From Verrucomicrobia bacterium LW23 (lineage in GTDB: Bacteria > Verrucomicrobiota > Verrucomicrobiia > Methylacidiphilales > UBA1321): a stretch of DNA of 64,000 bases. Every line of letters begins with the position of its first letter. Within the stretch, counting starts at the first letter, position 1. Shown in pieces: positions 43,692-52,603 of the stretch. The stretch lies in contig QAZA01000021.1 in the NCBI GenBank assembly GCA_003054695.1, positions 1-64,000 of the forward strand, in the 5' to 3' direction. The notes beneath the pieces are model-generated. The model saw only the letters and a list, made by a program, of their open reading frames with translations, made no database searches and had not been told where the DNA came from. The position numbers were made by a program, and so were the translations under genes.

Positions 43692-45461
43692 ATGAGTGAA
43701 CAACATGTTGTTATTACATTAACTGAGATTGGCAAAGATTTCCCCGATCCCGCCAATCCCAAAGGCGCGCCCAGGCCCGCACTGCACAGCATCAGCGCGG
43801 GCATTCGAACCGGTGTTATCACCGGGCTGGTGGGTCCGGATGGCGCTGGTAAGTCGACGATGATTCGCCTGATGGCCGGCCTGCTGAAGCCCACCCGGGG
43901 CACGGTGCGCACGCTCGGCATGGACCCGATCGGCGAGGCGGAAGCTTTGCGGCACCGCATAGGTTACATGCCGCAAAAGTTTGGCCTGTACGAGGATTTG
44001 AGTGTGCAGGAGAACTTGAATCTTTATGCGGATCTGCGCGGCGTGCTTGGCGAGGAGCGCCGCGTATCCTTCGCTCGATTGCTGGAATTTACTGCGCTGC
44101 AACGCTTTACGGAGCGTCGGGCCGGCCGGCTTTCCGGCGGTATGAAGCAGAAACTGGGCCTGGCGTGCGCGCTGCTTGGCCAGCCTCGCGTGCTGCTGCT
44201 GGATGAACCCGGCGTTGGAGTCGACCCAATTTCCCGCCGCGAGCTGTGGAAAATGGTGGAAGACCTTGCGCGAAGCGGCCTTGCCGTGCTGTGGAGCACC
44301 GCCTACCTGGACGAGGCGGAACTTTGTGACGAAGTTTTGCTGCTGAACGAGGGGCAACTGCTCTTTGACGGCCCACCTAAGTCCTTGACGGACAAGGTGA
44401 AAGCGCGGTGCATGCATGTGTTTGGGATTGAGGGAAACCGCCGGCAGGTGCTGAAGCGGGCGCTGGATCAGGACGAAGTGATGGACGGCGTCATTCAGGG
44501 TCGCAACGTGCGTATCCTGTTGCGGGACAGCGAGAAACATCCGGATCTTGCGAGGCTTGGCGCCGGGCCGGATGCGGGCATCCGCAATGTGGCGCCTCAC
44601 TTTGAGGACGGGTTTATCGACATTCTGGGTGGTGGTCCGGGCGGCGAGTCGGTGCTGGCGGAGCGGTTGACGCAGATACCGCTGGACGGCGCGGTTGTTA
44701 TTGAAGCTCAACATCTTACCAAACAGTTTGGGGACTTTACCGCAACGGATGATGTCACCTTTAAGGTGACTCGCGGCGAGATTTTTGGGCTGTTGGGGCC
44801 CAACGGCGCCGGCAAATCCACCACCTTCAAGATGATGTGCGGGCTGCTGACACCGACCTCCGGCACGGCCATGGTTGCGGGGTACGATTTGAAGCGTAGC
44901 GGTAGCGCGGCGCGCCAGCAACTCGGGTACATGGCGCAAAAGTTCTCGCTCTACAGCACGTTGTCGGTGCGGCAGAATCTGGATTTTTTCTCCGGCGTTT
45001 ATGGCTTGTACGGGGCGAAGCAGCGGGCGGCGGTGGAGGAGATGACGGAGGTCTTTAATCTCGCGCAATTCCTTGATGCTGCGCCAGATACGTTGCCGCT
45101 AGGCTATCGGCAGCGACTGGCATTGGCGTGCGCCATTATGCACGAGCCGTCTATTTTGTTTCTGGACGAACCCACATCCGGCGTCGATCCGGTGACGCGG
45201 CGTGAGTTTTGGACACACATCAACGGCATCGTCGAAAAAGGGGTGACGGTGATGGTGACGACGCACTTTATGGACGAGGCGGAGTACTGCGACCGCATCG
45301 GGCTGGTCTCCGCTGGGGAGCTGATTGCGACGGGGACGCCCGATGACCTCAAGGAAATGGTGGCCGGCGGGACGCGGGATGACCCCACGATGGAGGATGC
45401 GTTTATCCTTCTGGTTCAACAACATGCGGAGGAACGCGCGCGTACTGCGAAGGCGGCATGA
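43692..45461 (+). CDS. ybhF: Double ABC ATPase, YbhF-like
   Basis: A 589-residue protein with two fused ABC ATPase domains. Domain 1 has Walker A GPDGAGKST, signature LSGGMKQKL and Walker B LLLDEPGVGVDP. Domain 2 has GPNGAGKST, FLDEPTSGVDP and a degenerate signature LPLGYRQRLALACA, the same deviation found in E. coli YbhF. It drives the ABC-2 permeases that follow. Start ATG 43692 follows the family pattern; the longer open frame overlaps ybhG. Confidence 0.95.
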   Translation: MSEQHVVITLTEIGKDFPDPANPKGAPRPALHSISAGIRTGVITGLVGPDGAGKSTMIRLMAGLLKPTRGTVRTLGMDPIGEAEALRHRIGYMPQKFGLYEDLSVQENLNLYADLRGVLGEERRVSFARLLEFTALQRFTERRAGRLSGGMKQKLGLACALLGQPRVLLLDEPGVGVDPISRRELWKMVEDLARSGLAVLWSTAYLDEAELCDEVLLLNEGQLLFDGPPKSLTDKVKARCMHVFGIEGNRRQVLKRALDQDEVMDGVIQGRNVRILLRDSEKHPDLARLGAGPDAGIRNVAPHFEDGFIDILGGGPGGESVLAERLTQIPLDGAVVIEAQHLTKQFGDFTATDDVTFKVTRGEIFGLLGPNGAGKSTTFKMMCGLLTPTSGTAMVAGYDLKRSGSAARQQLGYMAQKFSLYSTLSVRQNLDFFSGVYGLYGAKQRAAVEEMTEVFNLAQFLDAAPDTLPLGYRQRLALACAIMHEPSILFLDEPTSGVDPVTRREFWTHINGIVEKGVTVMVTTHFMDEAEYCDRIGLVSAGELIATGTPDDLKEMVAGGTRDDPTMEDAFILLVQQHAEERARTAKAA

Positions 45462-45479
45462 CGCAGGCGGGAAAATGCC

Positions 45480-46658
45480 ATGACAACGCCTGAGGCATCG
45501 CAAAATGAGCCCCGATTACCCGGCACAGGCGGGGTGCGCGGCTTTATGCGCCGGCTGCACGCGCTGTGCTGGAAGGAGACGCTGCAGACGGTGCGCGATC
45601 CCAGCAGCGTTCTCATCGCGTTTATCCTGCCGGTGGTGATGATTTTCATCTTTGGCTTTGCGATTAACCTGGATTCCACACGCATCAATATCGGGCTTGT
45701 GCTGGAGGACAATGGTGTTGAGGCGCAACGGTTTGCATCGAGCCTGGAGGGTTCGCCGTATCTGAACCTAAAGCGCGGCACGCGGAAGGAGATGGAACGC
45801 GCGATGATGGACGAGCGGGTGCGCGGCTTTGTGATTGTGATGCAGGATTTCTCCAAGCGCCTGGAGCATCCGGGCGAAGTAACTGCGGTGCAAGTGGTTA
45901 CAGATGGCACGGAGCCGAACATCGCCGTATTTGTGGAGAACTACGCGCGCGGGGCCTGGCAATCGTGGCTGGGACAGCGGTCCCTGGCGCGCGGGGAGGA
46001 GATGCCGCCGGACATCCAAATGGAAGCTCGCTACTGGTTTAACCCGGCGGCGGAAAGTCGTAACTACATTATACCGGGTTCCATTACTATTATCATGACG
46101 GTTATCGGCGCGCTCTTTACATCATTAGTGGTAGCACGGGAGTGGGAGCGCGGAACGATGGAGGCCCTGCTGGCGACGCCGGTGACGCGGACGGAACTTC
46201 TTCTGAGCAAGCTGCTTCCGTACTATGTGCTAGGCATTCTCTCCCTGCTGTTGTGCGTGGCGGTATCGGTATTTGTTTTGAGTGTCCCTTACCGGGGATC
46301 CATCGTTATGCTGGTTGCGGTATCTTCGCTCTTTCTATTGAGTGCTTTGGGTGTTGGTTTGCTGCTATCTACGCTATTGCGCAACCAGTTTAATGCAGCT
46401 CAGGCCGCTTTGAATGCAGCCTTTTTGCCGGCGATGATGCTTTCGGGCTTTATCTATGAGATCGCGAGCATGCCCCATTTTCTGCAGATTGTGACGTACA
46501 TACTGCCTGCCCGCTACTTTGTTACGTCTATACAAACGCTTTTTCAGGCGGGGGATATTCTTTCTCTTTTGTGGCGAGATATGTTGTATCTTTTTCTGGC
46601 AGGCGCATTTTTCATTGGGCTCAGCTTTTATCATACGAAGCGGCGGCTTGATGATTAA
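45480..46658 (+). CDS. ybhS: ABC-2 type permease, YbhS-like
   Basis: A 392-residue ABC-2 membrane subunit. After a 20-residue Pro/Gly-rich N-terminus comes LCWKETLQTVRDPSSVLIAF and the first helix; the periplasmic domain (NIGLVLEDNGVEAQRFASSL) and the five-helix core (YIIPGSITIIMTVIGALFTS, REWERGTMEALLATPVTRTE, LPAMMLSGFIYEIASMPHFL) follow. It pairs with YbhR to form the channel. The gene is 18 bases after ybhF. GC content falls towards its end. Confidence 0.94.
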   Translation: MTTPEASQNEPRLPGTGGVRGFMRRLHALCWKETLQTVRDPSSVLIAFILPVVMIFIFGFAINLDSTRINIGLVLEDNGVEAQRFASSLEGSPYLNLKRGTRKEMERAMMDERVRGFVIVMQDFSKRLEHPGEVTAVQVVTDGTEPNIAVFVENYARGAWQSWLGQRSLARGEEMPPDIQMEARYWFNPAAESRNYIIPGSITIIMTVIGALFTSLVVAREWERGTMEALLATPVTRTELLLSKLLPYYVLGILSLLLCVAVSVFVLSVPYRGSIVMLVAVSSLFLLSALGVGLLLSTLLRNQFNAAQAALNAAFLPAMMLSGFIYEIASMPHFLQIVTYILPARYFVTSIQTLFQAGDILSLLWRDMLYLFLAGAFFIGLSFYHTKRRLDD

Positions 46659-46670
46659 CTGAAATTTTTC

Positions 46671-47789
46671 ATGTTTCACCGCATTCGAACACTTATTATC
46701 AAGGAGCTTCAGACACTGCTTCGTGATCCCGAAGGCAGGCGTTTTCTTATCTTGCCCGTTCTTATGCAGTTATGTCTCTTTCCTTTTGTTACGATGGAAG
46801 TTCGACATAATACGCTGGGGATTATGAATCATGATGATGGCCCGATATCCGCGGAGTTGATCCAGCGCTTTTCGCAGGCGAGGGCGTTTGAGAAGGTGGT
46901 GTGGATCAAAAGCGAGCATGAGCTGAAGGAGACAGTGGAGCAGCAGAAGGCGTTGCTGGTGCTCCGCTTTCCGTCGGATTTTTCGCGCACGCTGGAGGCG
47001 GGAAAGTCGCCATCGCTGCAGGTTGTGCTGGATGGCCGGCGCAGCACAACGGGCCAGGTGGCAATGGGTTACATTGCGGACATCCTGCAAGACTACAGCA
47101 TGGAGCGCGCGCAGGCGCGGGGTGCGGTGACGGCGGGCTCGCCTCCTTTGACATCGCTGGTGGTGCGGCACTGGTTCAATCCGAATCTGGACTTTACCTG
47201 GTATATTTTGCCCAGCCTGGTGGCGATTATTACTACTATTGGCGCACTTATTGTAACCTCTTTAAGTATAGCCCGGGAGAGAGAGCAAGGGACTTTTGAT
47301 CAGCTTCTGGTTTCGCCCTTAACGCCGGGGATGATTATGCTGGGCAAGGCAATACCTGCTATTATTATATCGATGTCGCAGGGAACTGTTATTTTTCTGG
47401 CGGCGGTTTTTGTGTATCAGGTTCCGTTTTCGGGAAGCGTGTTTTTATTGTATGGAAGCATGTTCTTTTATATGTTGTCGCTGGTGGGGTTTGGATTGTT
47501 TATTTCATCGATATGTTCCAGCCAGCAGCAGGCGTTTCTGGGGACGTTTTCGTTTATGATGCCGGCGATGCTTCTTTCCGGCTACAGTGCGCCTATTGAT
47601 AATATGCCGCAGTGGCTGCAGACGTTGACGTGGTTTAATCCGTTGCGACATTTTATTGTAATATCGAAGGATGTATTTTTGAAGAACATTGATGTGTACA
47701 CGGTGGCGATGCATGTCTGGCCTCTGCTGGTGATTACGGCCATCACCATGTCCATGGCTGCGTTTATTTTCCGTTATCGATTGGGATAG
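46671..47789 (+). CDS. ybhR: ABC-2 type permease, YbhR-like
   Basis: A 372-residue ABC-2 membrane subunit, homologous to the preceding gene: IKELQTLLRDPEGRRFLILP at the start, the family block ITTIGALIVTSLSIAREREQ and GTFDQLLVSPLTPGMIMLGK in the core, and MMPAMLLSGYSAPIDNMPQW near the end. With YbhS it forms a heterodimeric efflux permease. The gene has lower GC content and more A/T-ending codons than the rest of the window. It ends the operon. Confidence 0.94.
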   Translation: MFHRIRTLIIKELQTLLRDPEGRRFLILPVLMQLCLFPFVTMEVRHNTLGIMNHDDGPISAELIQRFSQARAFEKVVWIKSEHELKETVEQQKALLVLRFPSDFSRTLEAGKSPSLQVVLDGRRSTTGQVAMGYIADILQDYSMERAQARGAVTAGSPPLTSLVVRHWFNPNLDFTWYILPSLVAIITTIGALIVTSLSIAREREQGTFDQLLVSPLTPGMIMLGKAIPAIIISMSQGTVIFLAAVFVYQVPFSGSVFLLYGSMFFYMLSLVGFGLFISSICSSQQQAFLGTFSFMMPAMLLSGYSAPIDNMPQWLQTLTWFNPLRHFIVISKDVFLKNIDVYTVAMHVWPLLVITAITMSMAAFIFRYRLG

Positions 47790-48016
47790 GGTGCGTTACG
47801 AATGTTTATCCGCGCTGGGCTAAAACAAGAAGTTCATGCCGGCATGTCGCGGAAATCGGGGGTTTGTCGCAATGTGTGGCGAGATGTGGCGGGAAAACAG
47901 GTTTCAGCAAAAACTTTTGCTTATCAGGCACTTGCAATGGAATGATTTAGGGGCTTTGTCGCGTATCTGATACAATATTCAGGTGAATGTGAGGAAAACT
48001 TCAGCGTCTTAAGGAT

Positions 48017-48340
48017 ATGAAACTTATTCTTACTCTCGCTTTCGCGGTTTTCGCTCTTTCGTCGGTGACGGTAACCTCGCAGGCGGGCCCCGCAGCTCTG
48101 GCCCCTGGGGCGGATGTGGCGGGGAAGGCGGTGCTCGGCCGCGGCCATCATCACCACGACCATGGGCACTATCACGGCCATCGCCATCGTTGCCGCTATG
48201 GGGTGTGGGGTTGCTATCGCCGCGGTCATCATCATCACCACTTCCACGGCCACAGGCATGGACACGGACATGGACATGGACATGGACCTGGGCACGGACA
48301 TGGGCACGGCCCGGGGCATGGGCACGGGCATCGCCGCTAA
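48017..48340 (+). CDS. His/Gly-rich exported peptide
   Basis: A 107-residue peptide. A signal peptide (LILTLAFAVFALSSVTVTSQ then AGP) precedes a mature part in which about a third of residues are histidine, in runs (HHHHDHGHYHGHRH) and in alternating Gly-His repeats to the end. Two Cys flank the middle (HRCRYGVWGCYRR). Such sequences bind Ni, Zn or Cu. The repeat part alternates G-G-H codons and may vary in length. No known family. A terminator follows at 48364. Confidence 0.75.
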   Translation: MKLILTLAFAVFALSSVTVTSQAGPAALAPGADVAGKAVLGRGHHHHDHGHYHGHRHRCRYGVWGCYRRGHHHHHFHGHRHGHGHGHGHGPGHGHGHGPGHGHGHRR

Positions 48341-48363
48341 AGGGCGGCTATAGCATTTGACGG

Positions 48364-48405
48364 CCTGGGGTTGTCGGCGCGCATGCCGGCGACCCCGGGC
48401 TTTTT
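48364..48405 (+). terminator. Rho-independent terminator after His-rich peptide gene
   Basis: A 15-bp stem (48364-48378 with 48385-48399) with three G-U pairs, a 6-nt loop and five T (48401-48405). The stem arms are CCTGGGGTTGTCGGC and GCCGGCGACCCCGGG. Confidence 0.85.
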
Positions 48406-48702
48406 GTTTCGTGGGGGTGCTTTGGCTATAGCGCAAAGGAGGGTGCCAGCTTGTATTATACAAGAAGATGCACGCCTCGCGCATTCTTTTGCATGTTGTT
48501 CCGTGCCAATTGTTTGGACCAGGCCTGATGCATCAGGTCTTTTGTGGCGTGTTGGCCGTTTAAACCTCCTAACTAAAAAAGCGGTGCGCTTTAGAATATA
48601 GATATTGAAGTTCTTTAGTGTCTCTCTATAGGATACAACGCAACATCATGCGGGGCTTTCGCCCGCCCGCCATCGCACACGCCCCCTCTTTCGTCCTATC
48701 CC
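48406..48702. other. Intergenic, contains a 14-bp perfect palindrome
   Basis: No gene is supported. CCTGATGCATCAGG at 48524-48537 is a perfect palindrome, with flanking GACC/GGTC that could extend it. AT-rich DNA at 48560-48630 may contain the promoter of the next gene. Confidence 0.35.
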
Positions 48703-50016
48703 ATGGCCTCCATCGAGACAGATCCCGCGGCGAAACTGCGCGGGCTTATATTGGGCACGGCGGTGGGGGATTCCCTGGGGCTGCCGTACGAGGGGCGCGG
48801 GCCCCGCTTTGCCGGCGGCGACGCCTCGCGGGCGGGCAAGGGCGGCGGCGGCGCCATCGCCATCACGGCGGAGACATCGACGCCCACGGGTCTGTGGCCG
48901 CAAAGCATGGTCATGGGTCACGGGCTGGTGAGCGACGACACGGAGCAGACACTGCTGGTACTGGAGGCGATGGCTTCCGCTCCGCAGGACCTGGAGGCGT
49001 TTCAGCGCAACCTGGCCATGCGGCTGCGCTGGTGGTTTTTGGCTCTGCCCCCGGGCATTGGCCGGGCCACGCTGATTGCGTGCCTGCGGCTGTGCCTGGG
49101 TGTCTCCCCCAAGCGCACGGGGGTGGATAGCGGCGGCAACGGCGCAGCCATGCGGTCGGCGCTGATTGGCGCGCTGCGATGGGAGACCAAACCGGGGCGG
49201 CGCCAGGCCATTGTGCGGGCCTCCGGCACCATTACGCACAGCAGCCCGCTGGCGCTGATCGGCGCCGAGGCGGTGGCCGAGGTGGCCGCCTGGGAGATGC
49301 GCCGGGGCATCGCCGCCGCCGACGAGGAGGGAGTAACTTTGCCGTCCATCGACGACCTGGAAAAGCTGTTGCTGGAGCTGCCGAGTGCCGCACAGGTGGC
49401 GGACTGGGCAGGCATCGTCGGCAAAATCCGCGAAGCGGCCGAGACCCGCGAGACGGTGGCCGAGTTTTGCGCGCGGCTGGACAAGCTGGACATCCACAAA
49501 GGCGTCACCGGCTTTACGCTGCACACGGTGCCCGTGGCCATCTACGCCTGGCTGCGCCACTACGGGGAGTTCCCCGACGCCATTGTGGCGGTGCTGGAGC
49601 GCGGGGGCGACACGGATACGGTGGCGGCCATCACCGGCGCTTTGGCCGGGTGCACGTGCGGGGATGAGAATATTCCCGAGGAGTGGCGCGGCAAAATCGT
49701 GACGATGCCCTTTGCCCTGCCACGCGCGTACGAGCTTGCCGAGGTGTTAATGGCGGGCGATTCCGTTACCGGGGCGACGTACGTGGCCGCAAAGGCCGCC
49801 GCCGCGCGCAATGCCATGGGGGCGACGCCGGAAGCCGCCGCAGCAGCGGCAGCCGCCAGGGATCACGCCATAGCCGTGGCGGGCAGCTCGGCCCTGGCAA
49901 TGGCCAAGCGCACGCCCTCCCCCGCGTTGCGCTATCCGCTGCATCTGCTGCGCAATGTGCTGACGATTCCGCTGTTGCTGGCGCATATCATTCTGGTGCT
50001 GGTTAAGGCGAGGTAG
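48703..50016 (+). CDS. ADP-ribosylglycohydrolase family protein
   Basis: A 437-residue DraG-like hydrolase. Metal-binding motifs are present: GTAVGDSLGLPYEG, LVSDDTEQTL (Ser-Asp-Asp-Thr) and RGGDTDTVAAITGALAG. Other family blocks are DSGGNGAAMRSALIGA and ASGTITHSSPLALIGAEAV. Such enzymes remove ADP-ribose from Arg or Ser residues, or hydrolyse ADP-ribosylated small molecules. The last 45 residues contain a hydrophobic helix (NVLTIPLLLAHIILVLVKAR), unusual for the family, suggesting membrane attachment. No ADP-ribosyltransferase is nearby. Confidence 0.92.
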   Translation: MASIETDPAAKLRGLILGTAVGDSLGLPYEGRGPRFAGGDASRAGKGGGGAIAITAETSTPTGLWPQSMVMGHGLVSDDTEQTLLVLEAMASAPQDLEAFQRNLAMRLRWWFLALPPGIGRATLIACLRLCLGVSPKRTGVDSGGNGAAMRSALIGALRWETKPGRRQAIVRASGTITHSSPLALIGAEAVAEVAAWEMRRGIAAADEEGVTLPSIDDLEKLLLELPSAAQVADWAGIVGKIREAAETRETVAEFCARLDKLDIHKGVTGFTLHTVPVAIYAWLRHYGEFPDAIVAVLERGGDTDTVAAITGALAGCTCGDENIPEEWRGKIVTMPFALPRAYELAEVLMAGDSVTGATYVAAKAAAARNAMGATPEAAAAAAAARDHAIAVAGSSALAMAKRTPSPALRYPLHLLRNVLTIPLLLAHIILVLVKAR

Positions 50017-50531
50017 CGGGTAATGCGGGTGTTGGGTCCGGATGGCGGGGCGTGGAGACAGCGCCCGGCAACACCCCCGCAGCTTCGGCAGCGCGCAACT
50101 GCAAAATGCGTGGGACGAAGAGCGACGCGCATGCAAATCGCACGGCGCGGAGGGAGCGCTGGAGGAAGGATGCGCCGGCGTAAATCGATAAGATTTTGCG
50201 CATGAGCATGTTACGCTTACGTCCTCAAGGTTGGCATGGCATTTGCGGTAGATAAAGATGTCCACGCATTGGCTTCACTTCATATCTCATCCAAAAAAAT
50301 CTGAGGTCGGCGCGGGCACAAAATCGGGTTTCTATCTATACGTTCAAATAATTGCAGGCGAACTCCTGTCAGCAAAATCTCTCTCCCTCTCTCTCTCTCA
50401 GGCTCTGCACAACCCTTGCGCTGTCAGAGGCAGTTTCCAGCGCCGCCTTCCTACGGGGGGGCGGCGCTTTCCGCTGCGGGTTGCAGCATCGTTACTTTTA
50501 GCAACACAACCTAATGGAGGAAAGCCGACCT
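50017..50531. other. Intergenic leader with CT repeat and hairpin
   Basis: No gene is supported in about 500 bases. It has a CT-dinucleotide tract (50380-50400) and a GC-rich hairpin AGCGCCGCC/GGCGGCGCT (50439-50447, 50460-50468), 64 bases before the start of the small membrane peptide gene, in its likely 5' leader. Confidence 0.35.
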
Positions 50532-50696
50532 ATGCTCTGGGGCCTTGTCGCCATACTAATCATGTTTTGGGTACTGGGTAACGTTATGGCCTACACCGCA
50601 GGCGGACTGCTCCATCTTCTGGTAGTCGCCGCCGTCATTATTTCGATCATCAGACTGCTGGGCATCGGAGGTCGCCGGGGCGGGCCGTTTGGTTAG
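50532..50696 (+). CDS. lmo0937-like small membrane protein (DUF5670)
   Basis: A 54-residue protein. The pattern MLWGLVAILIMFWVLGNVMA, then YTAGGLLHLLVVAAVI and a basic Gly-rich end, matches the lmo0937/DUF5670 family of two-helix stress-associated membrane peptides. The start is set by GGAGG at about 50516-50520; an in-frame ATG in that site cannot be used. Its role in the family is not established. Confidence 0.8.
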   Translation: MLWGLVAILIMFWVLGNVMAYTAGGLLHLLVVAAVIISIIRLLGIGGRRGGPFG

Positions 50697-50781
50697 CCGA
50701 GCGCCATCGAATTGCGCATGATCTGGAGCCGTGTGGAGTGTATCCTGAGTCGAAGGCGGATACTCCCTTATCCTTGGCTCA

Positions 50782-50904
50782 TTCCCCCCTTTGCGTCCTT
50801 AGCGTCCTTTGCGTAAAATCGGGTAAAGATTCCGACGTACGAGCAGGTTCCGCAATACGTGGACCCGATTTCGCGCAAAGGTCGCAAAGGTCGCAAGGGG
50901 GGAA
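50782..50904. repeat. Imperfect palindromic element
   Basis: TTCCCCCCTTTGCGTCCTTA...GCG and its near-complement CGC...GCAAGGGGGGAA form a long imperfect inverted repeat with ACCCGATTT near the centre. It contains iterated TTTGCG/CGCAAA units. It resembles the other palindromes in this cluster in design but not in sequence. Confidence 0.55.
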
Positions 50905-50981
50905 CGGGATTCAGATAGGATGGGCAGGAAATCGTCGACTCAGGACAAAAGGGACGCGCCGTTATTGGTGATTCTCTGCTT

Positions 50982-51136
50982 GGAGGCTGTCGAAATTTCC
51001 GAATTCTGCGGTTCCCCTTGGCGATCTTTCCGCCCTTGGCGTTAAAAATCTGGGCGATGAATGCTGGGGGGAGTTTTAACGCCAAGGTCGGAAAGCTCTC
51101 CAAGATTGGGGAAAGGTAAATGATGTCGACAGCATC
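50982..51136. repeat. GTCGAC palindromic element, diverged copy 1
   Basis: Ends GAGGCTGTCGAAATTT (left) and GATGTCGACAGCATC (right) are diverged versions of the termini of the copies at 51190 and 58201. The interior arms CTTTCCGCCCTTGGCGTTAAAA and TTTTAACGCCAAGG pair. Confidence 0.65.
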
Positions 51137-51189
51137 TACAGCGGTGTAAACCCATGTGTAAGACTAATGAGTAGAGCTATTTGGTCTTA

Positions 51190-51358
51190 GAGGCTGTCGA
51201 CATTTCCGCAGCATCCCCTTGGCGAAACTTTCCGTCCTTGGCGATACTATCTGCCTTGGATCTACGGACCTTCAGATAACATCGCCAAGGGCGGAAAGTT
51301 TCGCCAAGGGGATGCTTCCAGGGGATAAAGGGGGAGGAGGCCAAATGTCGACAGCCTC
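51190..51358 (+). repeat. GTCGAC palindromic element, copy 2
   Basis: A 169-bp inverted repeat. The ends are GAGGCTGTCGACATTT and AAATGTCGACAGCCTC, perfect complements. Interior arms CATCCCCTTGGCGAAACTTT and AAAGTTTCGCCAAGGGGATG are also perfect; a GATCTACGGACC loop lies at the centre. It abuts copy B of the AGACCAATT element with one base between. Confidence 0.85.
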
Positions 51359-51359
51359 T

Positions 51360-51523
51360 AGACCAATTATCGGAATAAACTGGTACATTGACGGGACGCT
51401 TTTGAGCGAGGGCGGCGTTGAGTCTTCGGTCATGCATTTTTCAAATGCACTCCCTCAGCCTCGCCTTGCCCTCATCTCAAAATCGCCTCCACCCATGTAC
51501 CGGCTTATTCCGACAATTGGTCT
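51360..51523 (-). repeat. AGACCAATT palindromic element, copy B
   Basis: A 164-bp copy in inverse orientation to copies A and C. The right end AATTGGTCT finishes at 51523, which is the last base of the stop codon (minus strand TAA, 51525-51523) of the gene at 51523-52377, so the element sits exactly against a coding end. Confidence 0.85.
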
Positions 51524-52377
51524 TACTCGCGGTTGTAGGTGGCGGCGGCTTCTTCGGCGGCTTTGCGGGCCATGGCTTCGCGGATGGCACGGGCGCGTTC
51601 CTCGGCGATGCGGGAGGCGATGGCGACGCGGCGCATTTCGACGGTGTCGAGCGTCGTCATGCGATCCTCCGCGTGCGGGCGGCTTTCGCCGACGGGGCGC
51701 ATGTCCAGGGCGCGCAGAGTGCGGCGCACCAGCTCCTCGCGGCGGTCGCCGTCGGAGACAAACGTGGCGGGTTCCACCATGCGGGAAAGCTCGGCAAGTT
51801 CGTCGTCCAGAAAATCCAGGATGGCGGCGCGGCGCGCATCCCCGGCGGCGCTGCCGCCGCGGAGAAGCGCCGTGTCGTACAGCAGCCATACGGTGGGGCC
51901 AAGGACGCGCAGCCAGGCGCGCACGGCGGCTGCCTGGGCGGAGAGGGAGGCGGGGGCGGCGGAGCCATCCTGCTTTGCGGAGGCCGCCGCTGCTGAGGAG
52001 GACGGTGCCGCGCCGGGCGATGCCCCCCTGGCCTTGGCCATGCCCTTGCCGTACTTCCCTCCACCAGCGCCGGCCGCAGCAGCAGCAGCGGCGGCAGCCT
52101 GCCCGGCGGAGTCAGCCGCGCCGCGCACGGCAACCAGCGCCGGGTTACGCGCGCCGGCGGCCTGCACGCTACGGTACACGGCGGCCTCGTGGGCGGCCAG
52201 GCGCTCGTAGCCGGCGGCGGCCAGCCAGTCGTTCAGCAGTGCGTCCACGTGCAGCGTACCGGCATGGCCCATGGCGGCTTCCGGTGAGTCCTCCAGCCAG
52301 GGGGCAAGCTGAAACTCCGCGGGGCACTCCGCAAGCCGGCGAAGCAGGGGCTCCAGGGGCGGTCCTTCGGTTTTCAT
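51523..52377 (-). CDS. Ala-rich protein of unknown function
   Basis: A 284-residue protein. ATG 52377 (MKTEGPPLEPLLRRLAECPA) is preferred over a codon at 52533. An N-terminal helical part (LHVDALLNDWLAAAGYERLA) is followed by a poly-Ala/Gly linker (about 95-150), then an alpha-helical region (VRAWLRVLGPTVWLLYDTAL, LDFLDDELAELSRMVEPATF) and an Arg/Ala/Glu-rich coiled C-terminus. No family is recognised. The stop codon is contributed in part by the end of the palindromic element. Confidence 0.6.
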   Translation of the reverse strand: MKTEGPPLEPLLRRLAECPAEFQLAPWLEDSPEAAMGHAGTLHVDALLNDWLAAAGYERLAAHEAAVYRSVQAAGARNPALVAVRGAADSAGQAAAAAAAAAGAGGGKYGKGMAKARGASPGAAPSSSAAAASAKQDGSAAPASLSAQAAAVRAWLRVLGPTVWLLYDTALLRGGSAAGDARRAAILDFLDDELAELSRMVEPATFVSDGDRREELVRRTLRALDMRPVGESRPHAEDRMTTLDTVEMRRVAIASRIAEERARAIREAMARKAAEEAAATYNRE

Positions 52378-52603
52378 GCGACGAGTGTGTGCGGGCAAGG
52401 CGGGGCTACGAGCCATCCTAGTGGGGATTTGGCGAAGTGGAAACGCCAAAACGCTGCGTCCCGCACCGCTCCCTATCGGCCGGGTTCCCCATCGCCTTCC
52501 AGAAGCATCTGTAATCCCGCGCATTAACGGCACTCATTCCTCCGTGCGGGCGATGGTTTGCGCTTTGTCAAACATGGGGGGGCGGGGTATGATGTCGGGA
52601 CAT

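Noticed and set aside
50003-50209. 68-codon minus-strand frame beginning MLMRKILSIYAGASFLQRSL
   Set aside because: Overlaps the end of the ADP-ribosylglycohydrolase gene, lacks an RBS and has no recognisable domain.
50258-50581. 107-codon plus-strand frame in the leader of the lmo0937-like gene
   Set aside because: Contains the CT dinucleotide tract and a hairpin, and has no coding features.
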